This document shows positions 37,190-46,405 of a stretch of 64,000 bases of DNA, one piece after another. Within the stretch, counting starts at the first letter, position 1. Every line of letters starts with the position of its first letter. The notes beneath the pieces are model-generated. The model made no database searches and was not told the DNA's origin. It was given only the letters and a program-made list of their open reading frames with translations. The position numbers and the translations under genes were made by a program. Source of the DNA: Minicystis rosea (GTDB taxonomy: Bacteria; Myxococcota_A; Polyangia; Polyangiales; Polyangiaceae); the NCBI GenBank assembly GCA_001931535.1, contig CP016211.1, positions 2,384,501-2,448,500 on the forward strand, read 5' to 3'.

Positions 37190-39463
37190 TCATGACGCCT
37201 TCATCTCTGGGGGCGGCATCGAGAGGTTGTGCCCACCGAACACGATGAAGTCCTGTTTGGCCTCGTCCCACTCGAACAGCTCGGTCTGCCTCACGTCGTA
37301 GAACCAGGCGTGCAGCTCGAGCTCACCCTTGTCGATCCGCTCGCGCACCAGCGGAAACTGCCGCAGGTTGTCGAGCTGGCGCACGGTCACCGCGCGCGCC
37401 GCGTCGTCCACGTCGTGATGATGTGACAGGTCGCCGGACGCCGCCGGGATCGCGGAGAGCCATTGCCGGAGGCTCGTGAGCTCGTCGGGCACGTGCTTGC
37501 TCTTGATGGCCTTGACGGCGCCGCAGCTCGAGTGGCCGCAGACGACGATGTTGCGCACCCCGAGCACGCCGACCGCATACTCCACCGCGGCGCCCTCCGC
37601 CGGCAGCGCGTCGTCGCCGGGAGGCTCCACCATGGCGCCGAGGCAGCGCAGGATGAACAGCTCGCCCGGGTGCGCGCCGGTGAGCATCGACGGCGCGATC
37701 CTGCTGTCCACGCAGGTCACGAACAGCGTGTGCGGGTGCTGGCCGTCGGCGAGCTGATCGAACAGCGGCGTGTAGTGCTCTCGCACCTCGTGCCGGAAGC
37801 GCTCCAGGTTCGCGATCACGTGGGCGCGCATCCCGAACGCGCGTTCCTGCTCGAGGATGGCGTCGACATCGCGATCGGACACGGCCAGCCGGTTCGCGAG
37901 CACGCCCTGCTCGTCGGCGGCGAGGAGCTTCTCCCGGCAGCTCGGCGAAGCGCCGAGGACAGCCACCTTGCCTCCGCGGGCGACCACCTCGGCGACGAGC
38001 GAGGTGAAGCGCTCGCTGCCGGTGAAATCCATCACGAGCACGCTGCGGATGTCGAGAATGACACCCACCGCCGGGTCGAGCGCGGCGAGCTGCGCGCGCA
38101 TCGCCTCGAGCCTGGGGACCGAGAGGAACGTGATGGGCCCGCTGAGGCTGGCCTGGTGCGGCGCGCCGTCGCGACCTCGGTGGAGCGTCGCGCGGAAGCG
38201 CGCGACGTTCATCATGGCGAGCACGAGCGTGGCCACGAGCCCCGTTTCGATGCCCTGGAGCAGGTTGCCGAAGATGATCACGAACGTCGTCGCACCGAGC
38301 ACGATCGCTTCGGCGCGCGACACGCGGAGGACGGCGTGGAACGCCCGGAGGTCGAGCAGCGGCACCGAAAGCCCGATGACCACGCCGGCGATGGCCGCGA
38401 GCGGCACGAAGCGGTCGAAGCGCAGGAGCAGCGGGACGAGCGCAAGGCCCATCAGCGCGTGAATGAGCGCTGCGGCGCGGGTGCGGCCACCCGTCGCGCG
38501 AAGCCGCGACGCGCGCACGATCGAGCCTGCGGCCGGGACGCTCCCGAGCAGCGACAAGACCAGGTTCGCGACCCCGTGGCCGATGAGCTCCTGATCGGGA
38601 TCGTCCCGCGTGCCGGGCACGCGCTCCTCCTCGGCGCTCATGGAGAGCAGCGTCTCCATCGTGGCGAGCAGGAAGAGGACGAGCGCCGCCCGCACGAACT
38701 GCGCGACGTCCTGCGCGGGCACGGCAGCCGCCGAGAGCGACGGGAGCGCGAAGGGCATGTCGGGCAGCGTCGGCACGTCGAGATGGGCGAGCGCCGTGAT
38801 CCCGGCGCAAGCCGCGACCGACGTCAGCGCGACCGGGACGCGCGGCGTATGGCGTGCCCCCAGCAACGTGACCGCGCAAGTGAACACCCCCATCGCGATC
38901 GCCGCCCAACGCGCGCCCCCGAGCCGGGCATGGATGTGGTCGACCACGTGGAGCGTGTCGAGATCCACCGGCGTCGCGAGCCCGAGCACGTGCGGCAGGC
39001 TCTGGATCACGAGCAGCGCGCCGAGGCCGAAGACGAAGGCGTGCACGGCGGTGAGGGGCACGAGCCGGGCGAACCGACCGAGCCCGAGCATGCCGAGGAC
39101 GAGCTGGAGGACACCGCAGATCGCGGCCGCGAGCGCGAGCCCGGCCGCCCCGTGCTCACGGGCGATGTGCACCAACGAGAAGCCCATCGCGAGCCCCGGG
39201 CCGGAGAGACCGAGCGTGGTGCCCCCGAGGAGCGCGACGACCGCGCTGCCCACCACGACGCAGATCAGGACCGTGGTGGCGGGCAGGCCGGCGTGTTGCG
39301 CGGCGAGCAGGGCGAGCGCAAACGACGGCCCGATGGCCGAGAGGGCCGCGAGCGCATCGGCGCGCCACGTGGTGCGGTCGTACGCGGCGCGCCACACCGG
39401 TCGCAGCGCCCGGATGCCGATGTCCAGCCGCAGCGTGAGCAATGGCTTCCGCCGGTCGTTCAT
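37190..39463 (-). CDS. SulP-family transporter fused to STAS and beta-carbonic anhydrase
   Basis: A 757-residue membrane protein. Residues about 30-410 are a SulP-type transporter with many hydrophobic helices (LSGPGLAMGFSLVHI; GVANLVLSLLGSVPAAGSIV). A STAS domain follows (SLSGPITFLSVPRLEAM, DIRSVLVMDFTGSERF). The last 210 residues are a beta-class carbonic anhydrase with zinc ligands in CVDSRIAPS and CGHSSCGAVKA, and the motif GELFILRCLGAMV. Known SulP-carbonic anhydrase fusions are thought to couple bicarbonate transport to CO2/HCO3- interconversion. It is a single-gene unit; the neighbours do not point to a pathway. Confidence 0.92.
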   Translation of the reverse strand: MNDRRKPLLTLRLDIGIRALRPVWRAAYDRTTWRADALAALSAIGPSFALALLAAQHAGLPATTVLICVVVGSAVVALLGGTTLGLSGPGLAMGFSLVHIAREHGAAGLALAAAICGVLQLVLGMLGLGRFARLVPLTAVHAFVFGLGALLVIQSLPHVLGLATPVDLDTLHVVDHIHARLGGARWAAIAMGVFTCAVTLLGARHTPRVPVALTSVAACAGITALAHLDVPTLPDMPFALPSLSAAAVPAQDVAQFVRAALVLFLLATMETLLSMSAEEERVPGTRDDPDQELIGHGVANLVLSLLGSVPAAGSIVRASRLRATGGRTRAAALIHALMGLALVPLLLRFDRFVPLAAIAGVVIGLSVPLLDLRAFHAVLRVSRAEAIVLGATTFVIIFGNLLQGIETGLVATLVLAMMNVARFRATLHRGRDGAPHQASLSGPITFLSVPRLEAMRAQLAALDPAVGVILDIRSVLVMDFTGSERFTSLVAEVVARGGKVAVLGASPSCREKLLAADEQGVLANRLAVSDRDVDAILEQERAFGMRAHVIANLERFRHEVREHYTPLFDQLADGQHPHTLFVTCVDSRIAPSMLTGAHPGELFILRCLGAMVEPPGDDALPAEGAAVEYAVGVLGVRNIVVCGHSSCGAVKAIKSKHVPDELTSLRQWLSAIPAASGDLSHHHDVDDAARAVTVRQLDNLRQFPLVRERIDKGELELHAWFYDVRQTELFEWDEAKQDFIVFGGHNLSMPPPEMKAS

Positions 39464-39649
39464 CCCCGACAGGATGTCGTCTTCATCCCCGTGGTGGAAG
39501 CGCCACGTCAGCGTATTTGCACCGGCGAGATCGGGGCGGTGGATCTGGAAGCACCCCTTGCGCGTCGACGGCGACGGAGCCGTCAGCAGCGTGGTTGCGG
39601 ACTCGGCTGAGCGTCTGCATGAGGAGCGACCGACGACCCGCCTCGCGCG

Positions 39650-40816
39650 TCACGGAGACACGGTGTACTTCGACATCATGCCCGCGTCGATGTGGTCGTT
39701 GACGTGACAGTGATAGAGCCACTCGCCCGGGTTGTCGGGCACCATGTCGGCGATCATCATCGACATCGGGAGGAGCGACACCACGTCGGTGCGCATCCCC
39801 ATCGCAATCACGGTGTTGCCGTGCCAGTGCGGCGTGTGCAGGTCGACCTCGGTCCCCTGCGCGAACGTGTACCAGCGCACGCGCTGCCCGACGCGCATGG
39901 TGAGGCCGTCGAGGTTGCCGTACACGCGCCCGTTGATCGAGTGCATCAGGTTGCTCTCCTGGAACTCCTCGTCGTCCGGGTCGACGCTCGCGGGATCACC
40001 GCAGTACGTCCCGATGTTGTCGTCGAGGTAGAAGCTCCTGTTCTCGTCGAAGACCGTGAACATGGTGAAGAGCTCGCGATCGACGTCGTCGGGCGTGGCG
40101 TTCGAGCGCGCGTGCTCCTTCGACGTGACGACCATGGGGCCGATGAGGCCGGCGTTGGTGTCGGACGGCTCGTCGACGTGCGAGTGGTACATCCACAGGA
40201 CCGAGCTCCCGTCCATCATCCCGCCCGGGCCGGCCCGCTCCGGCACCCCCCACGTGTACGTGTACACCGCCCCAGGCTGCACGCCGTCATCGCTCTTGGC
40301 GGCCCCGGCCGTGCCGTCGTCGTAAGGGGCGCCCTCGGAGCTCTTGTCGTAGAAAACCCCGTGCGGGTGGACGCTGACCACGTGCTCGGTTTTGTTCTTG
40401 AATACGAATTTGATGGTGTCGCCCACCACCGCGCGCACCACGGGGCCCAGGACCCCGAGGTGCCTCTCGCTGGGCGGGCGCGGCTTCAGCGTGGTGAAGC
40501 TCGCGTCGGTGTACTCGCGGTAGATGGCCTTGTCGTAGACCTTGCCGATGCGGTCGGGCCCATTCTCCACGAAGACGTTCGCGACCTCGTCGAAGGGCTC
40601 GCCGGTGATGCCATTGATGCCGCTCGGCGCGTAATCCCACGCCACGCGATCCGCCGCGATGTAATAGGTGCGCGTGACGCCCTTCTGAAGGAGGGATTCG
40701 GTGTCCGCGTCCGTGCCAGGCGCGCTCCCACATCCCGCGAGCAGAAATAGCGCCGGCAGAGCCGCCGCGAGCACGCGCGGTCTGCCGCGCCACGTCCGCC
40801 ATCCAGCGTCGTTCAT
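39650..40816 (-). CDS. Exported multicopper oxidase
   Basis: A 388-residue lipoprotein-type multicopper oxidase (signal ending LFLLAGC). All copper motifs are seen in order: SVHPHGVFYD, WMYHSHVDEP, LHTPHWHGN and WLYHCHVNDHIDAGM, which together supply the type 1 and the trinuclear site. The layout is that of short two-domain, ceruloplasmin-like enzymes rather than CueO-type proteins. ATG 40816 follows GGGGAG. It would oxidise a phenol or metal ion using O2 outside the inner membrane; the substrate is unknown. Confidence 0.88.
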   Translation of the reverse strand: MNDAGWRTWRGRPRVLAAALPALFLLAGCGSAPGTDADTESLLQKGVTRTYYIAADRVAWDYAPSGINGITGEPFDEVANVFVENGPDRIGKVYDKAIYREYTDASFTTLKPRPPSERHLGVLGPVVRAVVGDTIKFVFKNKTEHVVSVHPHGVFYDKSSEGAPYDDGTAGAAKSDDGVQPGAVYTYTWGVPERAGPGGMMDGSSVLWMYHSHVDEPSDTNAGLIGPMVVTSKEHARSNATPDDVDRELFTMFTVFDENRSFYLDDNIGTYCGDPASVDPDDEEFQESNLMHSINGRVYGNLDGLTMRVGQRVRWYTFAQGTEVDLHTPHWHGNTVIAMGMRTDVVSLLPMSMMIADMVPDNPGEWLYHCHVNDHIDAGMMSKYTVSP

Positions 40817-41612
40817 GACGATCTCCCCGTTCGCGGCGCACGCCGCGCGCCGCACTTTGGCTCCCGTAGCCGAGGTATCCGGCTCTAACACGTCGCCTCA
40901 CCACTTCAAGGCCATCTCTTTCTCTCGCCGCGCACAGGGCCTCGACGCCCGGGTTTCGCTTGGTCACGAGAGCGGGTGTCCGCGCCTCACGTTCCGCGCG
41001 GAGCGCGGCTGAAAGCCCCACTCCAGCGTCCGCGCGTGATTCATGACGTCGCTGGACGGTTGATACTACAGTCGTAGGTCAAAGCCCTGTCGCGAGGTGG
41101 ATAGGCATCGTCGGCGGCGACGAGCAGCAGCAAAGCATCGACACAATCCCACCGAGGTCGCGGTGCAACCGCCCTCTCCGCAACGGCGCTGAGAACAGTC
41201 CCAAGCACCGTGTTCACGGTACTGCCCTGATGCCGTCACGAGCCCTTTCCAGCGGACAGCCTCCCTCCGCCCATCCACGCTGGTGAGCTCACGCCCTACA
41301 TCGCGCTCGCCGCCTTCCTGAAAGAAATCGAAAAGAAAGGCGCGACCCTTGGTGGTTTTCGCCGGCCGCCTGCGCTTACCCGTGAAGATACCAGGGCCCA
41401 GGAGGCTTTCTTTCGAGAGATTCGTGGCATGCCGCATGCGGCACCGGTGCCGTCATTCGCGAGCTGGACAGCGGAGCGGGCGTGATCCTCTCCGCGTGTC
41501 GCAGTGGTACATGCACATCGCGCTGCCCCCGGGCCCTGCTCGTCGCCGATGCTCTGGCTCGACGCTTCGTCGTGCGTCTTCGCATCCCCTTATCCTTTGG
41601 AGGAATGACATC
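40817..41612. other. Intergenic region with a gene remnant
   Basis: About 800 bases between divergent genes. The only protein-like sequence is the fragment at 41231-41485. A weak palindrome at 41066-41077 (CTACAGTCGTAG) resembles, with one mismatch, operators of BlaI/CopY repressors. Confidence 0.4.
41231..41485 (+). pseudogene. Orphan C-terminal gene fragment
   Basis: This frame has no start codon but reads as natural protein up to a TGA at 41483-41485: LTPYIALAAFLKEIEKKGAT, then LTREDTRAQEAFFREIRGMP. The lysine AAA/AAG and glutamate GAA content is unlike random antisense sequence. A stop at 41228 cuts the frame, so it is most likely the remnant of a deleted gene. The family is not recognised. 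Confidence 0.4.
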
Positions 41613-43583
41613 ATGAATCATCGATCGCTGCGCCCCGTCATCGCGCTCCTCGTCACCAACCTCGCTCTCTTCACGGGGCGTGACGCCAGCGCCATGTGCT
41701 ACTGGACCTCGGACGGGCAACGCCCCTGGAACGACGGTGAGTACGTCTACGAGCTCGACCCGAGCGCGCTCGCGTCCGCGCTCGACATCTCGGCGCGATG
41801 CGAGGTGACGGAGGTCGGTTGGCAAGGCATCCCCGATCCGGCGAGCTGGGTCGATGGGAACATGGTGGAGTACACCATCCGTGACCTCTTCCTCGCGGGC
41901 CTCGAAGACTGGCTCGGACACCCGAGCTTTCCGATTGGGCTCGAGCCCAAAGAGTACACTGGCAACGAGCCGCGGCGGGTCGTGGTGACCGCGTTCTGCG
42001 ACCAGGGCAACCACTTCAGTGTCGAGAACGTGCCGGGCTACGGCGTCGTCCCCCACCTCAACATCAGGCCGAACGGGCACACGTGGCAGAAGTTCCAGCG
42101 CACCGTCCGGCACGAGACGGGACACAGCTTCGGCATGGCCCACATGCACCAGCGCTGGGATCGGGACGATCACGTGACCGTGAACCTCGCCAACATCCCG
42201 CCCGATGAGCAGGGCGACTATACCAAGCTCACGATCCAGCACTGCAACGATCTGAATCTGTTGCTGCCGTACGACCTGAGCTCAATCATGCACTACATCC
42301 CGCGGCTCAAGCCGACGTGCAGCACCACGAGCAGCTCGGGCTGCGAGCTCAGCCCCGGGAGTCCGGACCCGAACGCCGCCAACTACAACCCCAACTACGC
42401 CACCGAGTTCAACGCGATCCAGAACGCGCTCGTCATCTCGTACATCGATCGCACGGCGCTCCAGCTCTATTATCCACCCTTCCAGCCCGCCCGCCCGGCC
42501 TTCTACAACCCCAAGGCGCACCTCTGGTCGTTCCTGGTCATGAACCAGGGTGTCATCGCCTCGCGCAGCACCGTGGCGAGCATCGGCGAGTACGATTTCT
42601 CGGTGCCCGAGCGGTACCACGCGATCTACGGCGATGGCGACGCCGGTGCACGCCCCCTCGTCGCGCCTTGGGACGGTGGCACGTTCGATCGTCTCGGCGA
42701 GTATTACTACGGCCCGACGCGCAATCCACTCTACCACGGTGACGCCAACGCCAATGCCGACTCCACCGATGACCCGCTGAGCACGCTGCAGGTCGGCGGC
42801 CGGTCCGTCAAGCTGGTGACCGTCGACACCGTCAATGGTGTGCAGGTGCTCGCGTACGTGCCCGGCGGCGACTACGTGATCTACGACAGCAACAACGACG
42901 GAGTCCCCGACGTCACGACCGCGCCCTGCGGCCTGCTCGACCCCAACAATGGTAACGAGCCGTTCTCCGGCGACTTCCTCGGTGACGGCGTTCGGCGGCT
43001 CGCGGTGCGTGAGCGGTCGTCCGGCCGAGTGTTCTTCGACTTCGACGGCGACCTCCACTTCGACTCCTTCTTCGGGAACTTCATGCCCGGTGTCTCGCTG
43101 CGCCCGTTCGCGGGCGACTGGGCCGGACGCGGGCGCGACTCGATTGGCCTCTACGACGCGACCACGCGCATGGTTTACCTCGATCGCAATGGCAACTTCT
43201 ACGTCGAGCCGGGCACGACGGATGCCGTGTTCAAATTCGGCTCGGGAAACCCGCAGAGCGGCGACGCCCTTCTCTGGCCCGCCGCGGGCCACTTCGGGCC
43301 CGGCACCGTGAACGCCGACATCCCGACCAACTTCGCACTGAGCCCGTGGTCGCAGCCGTACACCGAGACCATGAGCGACAACATGACCTACTCCTGGGAG
43401 GTCTGGCAGTGGTGCCTCGATCTCAATGCGGCCTCGAACGGCTGCTTCCCCGAGGTCGTGTGCGAGGACGCGCGCACCGTCGTGCCGACCGCATACCCCT
43501 GGCCCGCCGGCTGCGCCTATGCGGATGGAGGGTTCGGCTACGAGCTCACGTGCAGCCTCGATCCGAGCTGCAATCCAATCTGA
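41613..43583 (+). CDS. Secreted astacin-like metalloprotease
   Basis: A 656-residue exported protein with a signal peptide (MNHRSLRPVIALLVTNLALF, cleavage probably after DASA). The zinc motif RHETGHSFGMAHMHQRWDR (His 167, 171 and 177) and the Met-turn SSIMHYI mark it as a metzincin close to astacins. The C-terminal 330 residues contain repeats resembling FG-GAP units (FSGDFLGDGVRRLAV, FAGDWAGRGRDSIGLYD) and two cysteine pairs at the end. A strong GGAGG precedes ATG 41613. It probably digests external protein. Confidence 0.85.
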   Translation: MNHRSLRPVIALLVTNLALFTGRDASAMCYWTSDGQRPWNDGEYVYELDPSALASALDISARCEVTEVGWQGIPDPASWVDGNMVEYTIRDLFLAGLEDWLGHPSFPIGLEPKEYTGNEPRRVVVTAFCDQGNHFSVENVPGYGVVPHLNIRPNGHTWQKFQRTVRHETGHSFGMAHMHQRWDRDDHVTVNLANIPPDEQGDYTKLTIQHCNDLNLLLPYDLSSIMHYIPRLKPTCSTTSSSGCELSPGSPDPNAANYNPNYATEFNAIQNALVISYIDRTALQLYYPPFQPARPAFYNPKAHLWSFLVMNQGVIASRSTVASIGEYDFSVPERYHAIYGDGDAGARPLVAPWDGGTFDRLGEYYYGPTRNPLYHGDANANADSTDDPLSTLQVGGRSVKLVTVDTVNGVQVLAYVPGGDYVIYDSNNDGVPDVTTAPCGLLDPNNGNEPFSGDFLGDGVRRLAVRERSSGRVFFDFDGDLHFDSFFGNFMPGVSLRPFAGDWAGRGRDSIGLYDATTRMVYLDRNGNFYVEPGTTDAVFKFGSGNPQSGDALLWPAAGHFGPGTVNADIPTNFALSPWSQPYTETMSDNMTYSWEVWQWCLDLNAASNGCFPEVVCEDARTVVPTAYPWPAGCAYADGGFGYELTCSLDPSCNPI

Positions 43584-43766
43584 TGCGCGCCGTTTTCTGA
43601 TCCGCGACCCGAGAGGTGGCGACCTACGTCAGCTCCTACGAGCTCGGCACCTTCTGAATCCAGGACGGCCGAGGTGACCACGGCCAGCTCGTTCACGGCG
43701 GAGGCGGGCCGGCCGCGCTTCAGCATCAGCACGCGTTAGAAGGGCGACTTCGAGTAGTGTGCCGCC

Positions 43767-44669
43767 ATGAGTGACGTGGTGGCGTGGGTCGAGCAGCGCA
43801 TCGCCGAGCACCGGCCCGGCGAGCAGCTCGAGCGAGGGCTGGGCGCGCAGGTGCAGGCGCTGGCCGAGGCGCTTTCGGGGATCACGAACGGGTCCGGCGA
43901 CATGTTCGGCATGCACGGGAGCGCGGCGGTGATCACGGCGCGCGATCGGCTGGAGCCGCTGCTGCGCGACGCGCTCTCCGCCTGGGATCAGCGGCTCGCC
44001 GCCGAGCACGGCGCGGAGGGCACGGAGGCCTTCCGCACCATCGTGAGCCGCTTCGGGCTGCGCCTCTGGGATCGCGCGCCGGGCCTCGAGCCCACGGCCG
44101 ACGATCTCGCGCTCGTGGCGCGCATCGCGGCGCAGCTCGAAGATCTCGACACGCTGACCGCCGTCTGGCGCGAGGCCGACAGGGTGGTGGAGCCCGACGA
44201 CGTGGTGTGCGTGGAGATCGGCGAGCCCGACGCCGAGGGGCTCGACACGCTCGCCGACGCGTACACGCGATCGACCGGCGCTCCGTTTCCCGCGCTGCTC
44301 CACGCGCTGTGGTCGAAGCTCAACGGCGTGTCGATGTGCTCGACGGATGGCGACTCCGAAAAGACCGTCGTCCCGCCGAGGGAGCTGTCCGAGCCCACGC
44401 TCTGGCCGGTGAACGTGTGGGACCAGCACTGGTGGGACGTCGACCCCGACGCGCACCTCTTCGTCATCGGCGGGCTCCCCGACAGCGGGCGGCTCGCCCT
44501 GCGCGTGGTCGACGCCTCGCCCGATCCCGAGGTGGTGTGGATCGGGCGGCACGAGCAACCTCGGCTGCTCGCCCCGAACCTCGCGGCGTTCCTCGACGCC
44601 TGGGCGGGCGCCGCGTTCTGCCTGCCACTGGCGCTCCGCCGCGGACGCGTGCCGGGCTGGGGCGGCTAG
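43767..44669 (+). CDS. SUKH (SMI1/KNR4)-like protein
   Basis: A 300-residue soluble protein. The second half fits the SUKH fold: ALLHALWSKLNGVSM, VNVWDQHWWDVDPDAHLFVI, then GGLPDSGRLALRVV and APNLAAFLDAWAGAAFC. SUKH proteins are often immunity proteins of contact-dependent toxins, but many have other roles, and no toxin gene is beside this one. The first 150 residues are helical and unrecognised. No signal peptide is present. Repeat R1 copy G follows. Confidence 0.55.
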   Translation: MSDVVAWVEQRIAEHRPGEQLERGLGAQVQALAEALSGITNGSGDMFGMHGSAAVITARDRLEPLLRDALSAWDQRLAAEHGAEGTEAFRTIVSRFGLRLWDRAPGLEPTADDLALVARIAAQLEDLDTLTAVWREADRVVEPDDVVCVEIGEPDAEGLDTLADAYTRSTGAPFPALLHALWSKLNGVSMCSTDGDSEKTVVPPRELSEPTLWPVNVWDQHWWDVDPDAHLFVIGGLPDSGRLALRVVDASPDPEVVWIGRHEQPRLLAPNLAAFLDAWAGAAFCLPLALRRGRVPGWGG

Positions 44670-45007
44670 CGCTGCCCGCGCGAAGCTCTATCAGGCGTCG
44701 GCGCTGGGCCGCGAAGCGGCGCCGAGGTCTGGCCAATGGTGGCCAGACGTCGGGCGTGCAGAACCAGCGGCGGATCCTCACCCTGGTAGCGCCTTACGAG
44801 CGTGGAGACGAGCAGCCGCAGCGCGATGCCGCGCGTTGCGGTGTCCCGATGAAATCGCATTCGAGGATTCGACCCAAAGTAGAAGTGTCGGCTCTCCACC
44901 AAATTGAGAATGGCAGGTGGCGATGCGTGCTTCTTGCGGCGCCGGATGCGCATGGCGCCACCGACGAGGGCGAGCGACGCATCGATTCGACGCGCTCGCG
45001 TCCGCCA
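44670..45007. other. Intergenic region with R1 copy G
   Basis: Contains R1 copy G. No other feature is seen. Confidence 0.5.
44778..44873 (+). repeat. Dispersed repeat R1, copy G (5' half)
   Basis: Reads TCACCCTGGTAGCGCCTTAC, GTGGAGACGAGCAGCCGCAG, then GATGAAATCGCATTCGAGGA and TTCGACCC; similarity then ends. It lies 108 bases after a plus-strand stop codon. Confidence 0.7.
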
Positions 45008-45163
45008 TCACTCCAGCTTGCGGCCCGTGAGCTTGGGACAGGAGAAGAGCTCGCCGTCGACCGTGCTCTTCTGGCGGAGCTTGTCGGGCTCTGCCTTGAA
45101 TGCGATGGGGAAGGTGCAGAGCGGCCCGCCGGTGGCGATGTCGGGCTTGGCCACACGCCACAC
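45008..45163 (-). pseudogene. Short gene or C-terminal remnant
   Basis: A 51-residue reading from GTG 45163: VWRVAKPDIATGGPLCTFPI, then DKLRQKSTVDGELFSCPKLT. Composition and the Cys pair look natural, but the ribosome site is poorly placed and the sequence begins abruptly, so it may be the end of a truncated gene. Further upstream the frame is antisense to the DUF4087 lipoprotein gene. Confidence 0.35.
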
Positions 45164-45280
45164 GCGATGGACTAAAAGCCTCCCATGATCCGGTATCGAC
45201 GCCTCGAACTCGAACGGCAGTGGCGCCCTGAAGAGGGCCGGAGTGTTACGTTGCGCGAGCGCTCGGCATCTCTCCGGACG

Positions 45281-45772
45281 ATGCGCTTCGCCCTGCTCAC
45301 CTCGGTGTGCGCGACCATTCTCGCCTGCAACGCCCACCCATCGCCGGACACCGCTGCAGCGCCGGCCTCGACGTCCACCGTCGCGCTGTCGCCGCCCGCC
45401 GTCGCTTCCTCGGCGACCGCCGCGCCCGAACCCTCCATCCCGCCGACGCCGGAGACGTCGGCTCCCGCGAAGCAGAGCCCTGCCAAGCCCGAGCGCCGGT
45501 GCGGCTGGGTGGACAACCCGACGCCGGCGAATTGGTGGCTCACCGACCGGGATGGGACATGGGACATCGGTATTCAAGGTGGTTATCAAGCCAAAGGCGA
45601 TCTGCCGGATTTCGGTGCGAAGTGGGTCGAGACGAACGGGCACCACGGCTACGGCTGCGCGTGCATGGATGTCGAGGTCGATCGCGCTGCGAAGCGCGTC
45701 ATCGAGGTCCATGCGGTGACGGTCCTCCCCATCGAACGCTGCCGGAAGGACAAGGCTCTCCCGCGCCGCTGA
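45281..45772 (+). CDS. Lipoprotein with DUF4087-like domain
   Basis: A 163-residue exported lipoprotein (signal ending CATILAC) with a Pro/Ala/Ser-rich linker to about residue 70. The C-terminal 90 residues fit DUF4087: RRCGWVDNPTPANWWLTDRD, GTWDIGIQGGYQA, GYGCACMDVEV and IERCRKDKAL. Four cysteines probably form disulfides. ATG 45281 is chosen because it starts the signal peptide. DUF4087 has no known function. Confidence 0.75.
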   Translation: MRFALLTSVCATILACNAHPSPDTAAAPASTSTVALSPPAVASSATAAPEPSIPPTPETSAPAKQSPAKPERRCGWVDNPTPANWWLTDRDGTWDIGIQGGYQAKGDLPDFGAKWVETNGHHGYGCACMDVEVDRAAKRVIEVHAVTVLPIERCRKDKALPRR

Positions 45773-45806
45773 GCCTGATGTCGATGCTCGCGATGGCGCC
45801 GCGACG

Positions 45807-46352
45807 GTGTCGGTCAACACCTTGAAAGCCTGCGCCATCACCAAGGGCGGCACGCTCTTCTGCCTGGAGGCGCTCGACGGCAACCCCGAGCCCAACCGCC
45901 GACTGATGCGCGCCACGGGCTCGTTCACTGCCGTCGATCTTCACGGTTTCCCCTGGGCGGTGACATCGGCGGGGGTCGCGGTTCAGAGCGAGGTCGGCGG
46001 TGACTTCTCGAAAATCGAGGAGCGGGTGCCGGGCCACTTCTCCTCGGTCATGTCCGACGGCTGGATCGCCTGCGGAGTCGAAGCCGGCAAGATCCGCTGC
46101 ATCTCGAAGCGGGCGGAGTCCCTGCAAGAATACGCGCCACCGGTGCTCGGTACGGTGGAGCGCATCGTCCCGGGAAGCGGCTACTACTGCGCGCTGGCCG
46201 GTGGCCGGGCGACGTGCTTCGGCCGAACGGAGAAGATCCCCGGCGGCCCGCTCGAAGACGTCGCCGCGCGTGACCTCACGGCGGAAGCGGCCTTGCTCTG
46301 CATCGTGGACGCGGAGGGCACGCTGCGTTGCCGAGGGGACGTGGTGAAGTAG
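45807..46352 (+). CDS. RCC1-like repeat protein fragment
   Basis: A 181-residue reading with about four RCC1-like units in which a Cys-Ala pair is followed by Gly and a second Cys: ACAITKGGTLFC, IACGVEAGKIRC, YYCALAGGRATCFG and LLCIVDAEGTLRCRG. The GTG at 45807 lacks a ribosome site and no signal peptide is present, although related myxobacterial proteins are exported, so the N-terminus has probably been lost or lies in another frame. It follows the DUF4087 gene by 34 bases. Confidence 0.5.
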   Translation: MSVNTLKACAITKGGTLFCLEALDGNPEPNRRLMRATGSFTAVDLHGFPWAVTSAGVAVQSEVGGDFSKIEERVPGHFSSVMSDGWIACGVEAGKIRCISKRAESLQEYAPPVLGTVERIVPGSGYYCALAGGRATCFGRTEKIPGGPLEDVAARDLTAEAALLCIVDAEGTLRCRGDVVK

Positions 46353-46405
46353 CGAACCCGAGACGTGTCTTCAGCCACATGGAACGCTGCGATGACGGAT
46401 GGCGC

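Noticed and set aside
41066..41077. CTACAGTCGTAG, resembling a BlaI/CopY-type operator upstream of the multicopper oxidase
   Set aside because: Arms of only four or five bases with a mismatch, more than 250 bases from the start, and no BlaI/CopY regulator gene in the window.
43538..43732. Minus-strand 64-residue frame starting MLMLKRGRPASAVNELAVV
   Set aside because: Overlaps the end of the astacin-like gene, no ribosome site and no recognisable family.
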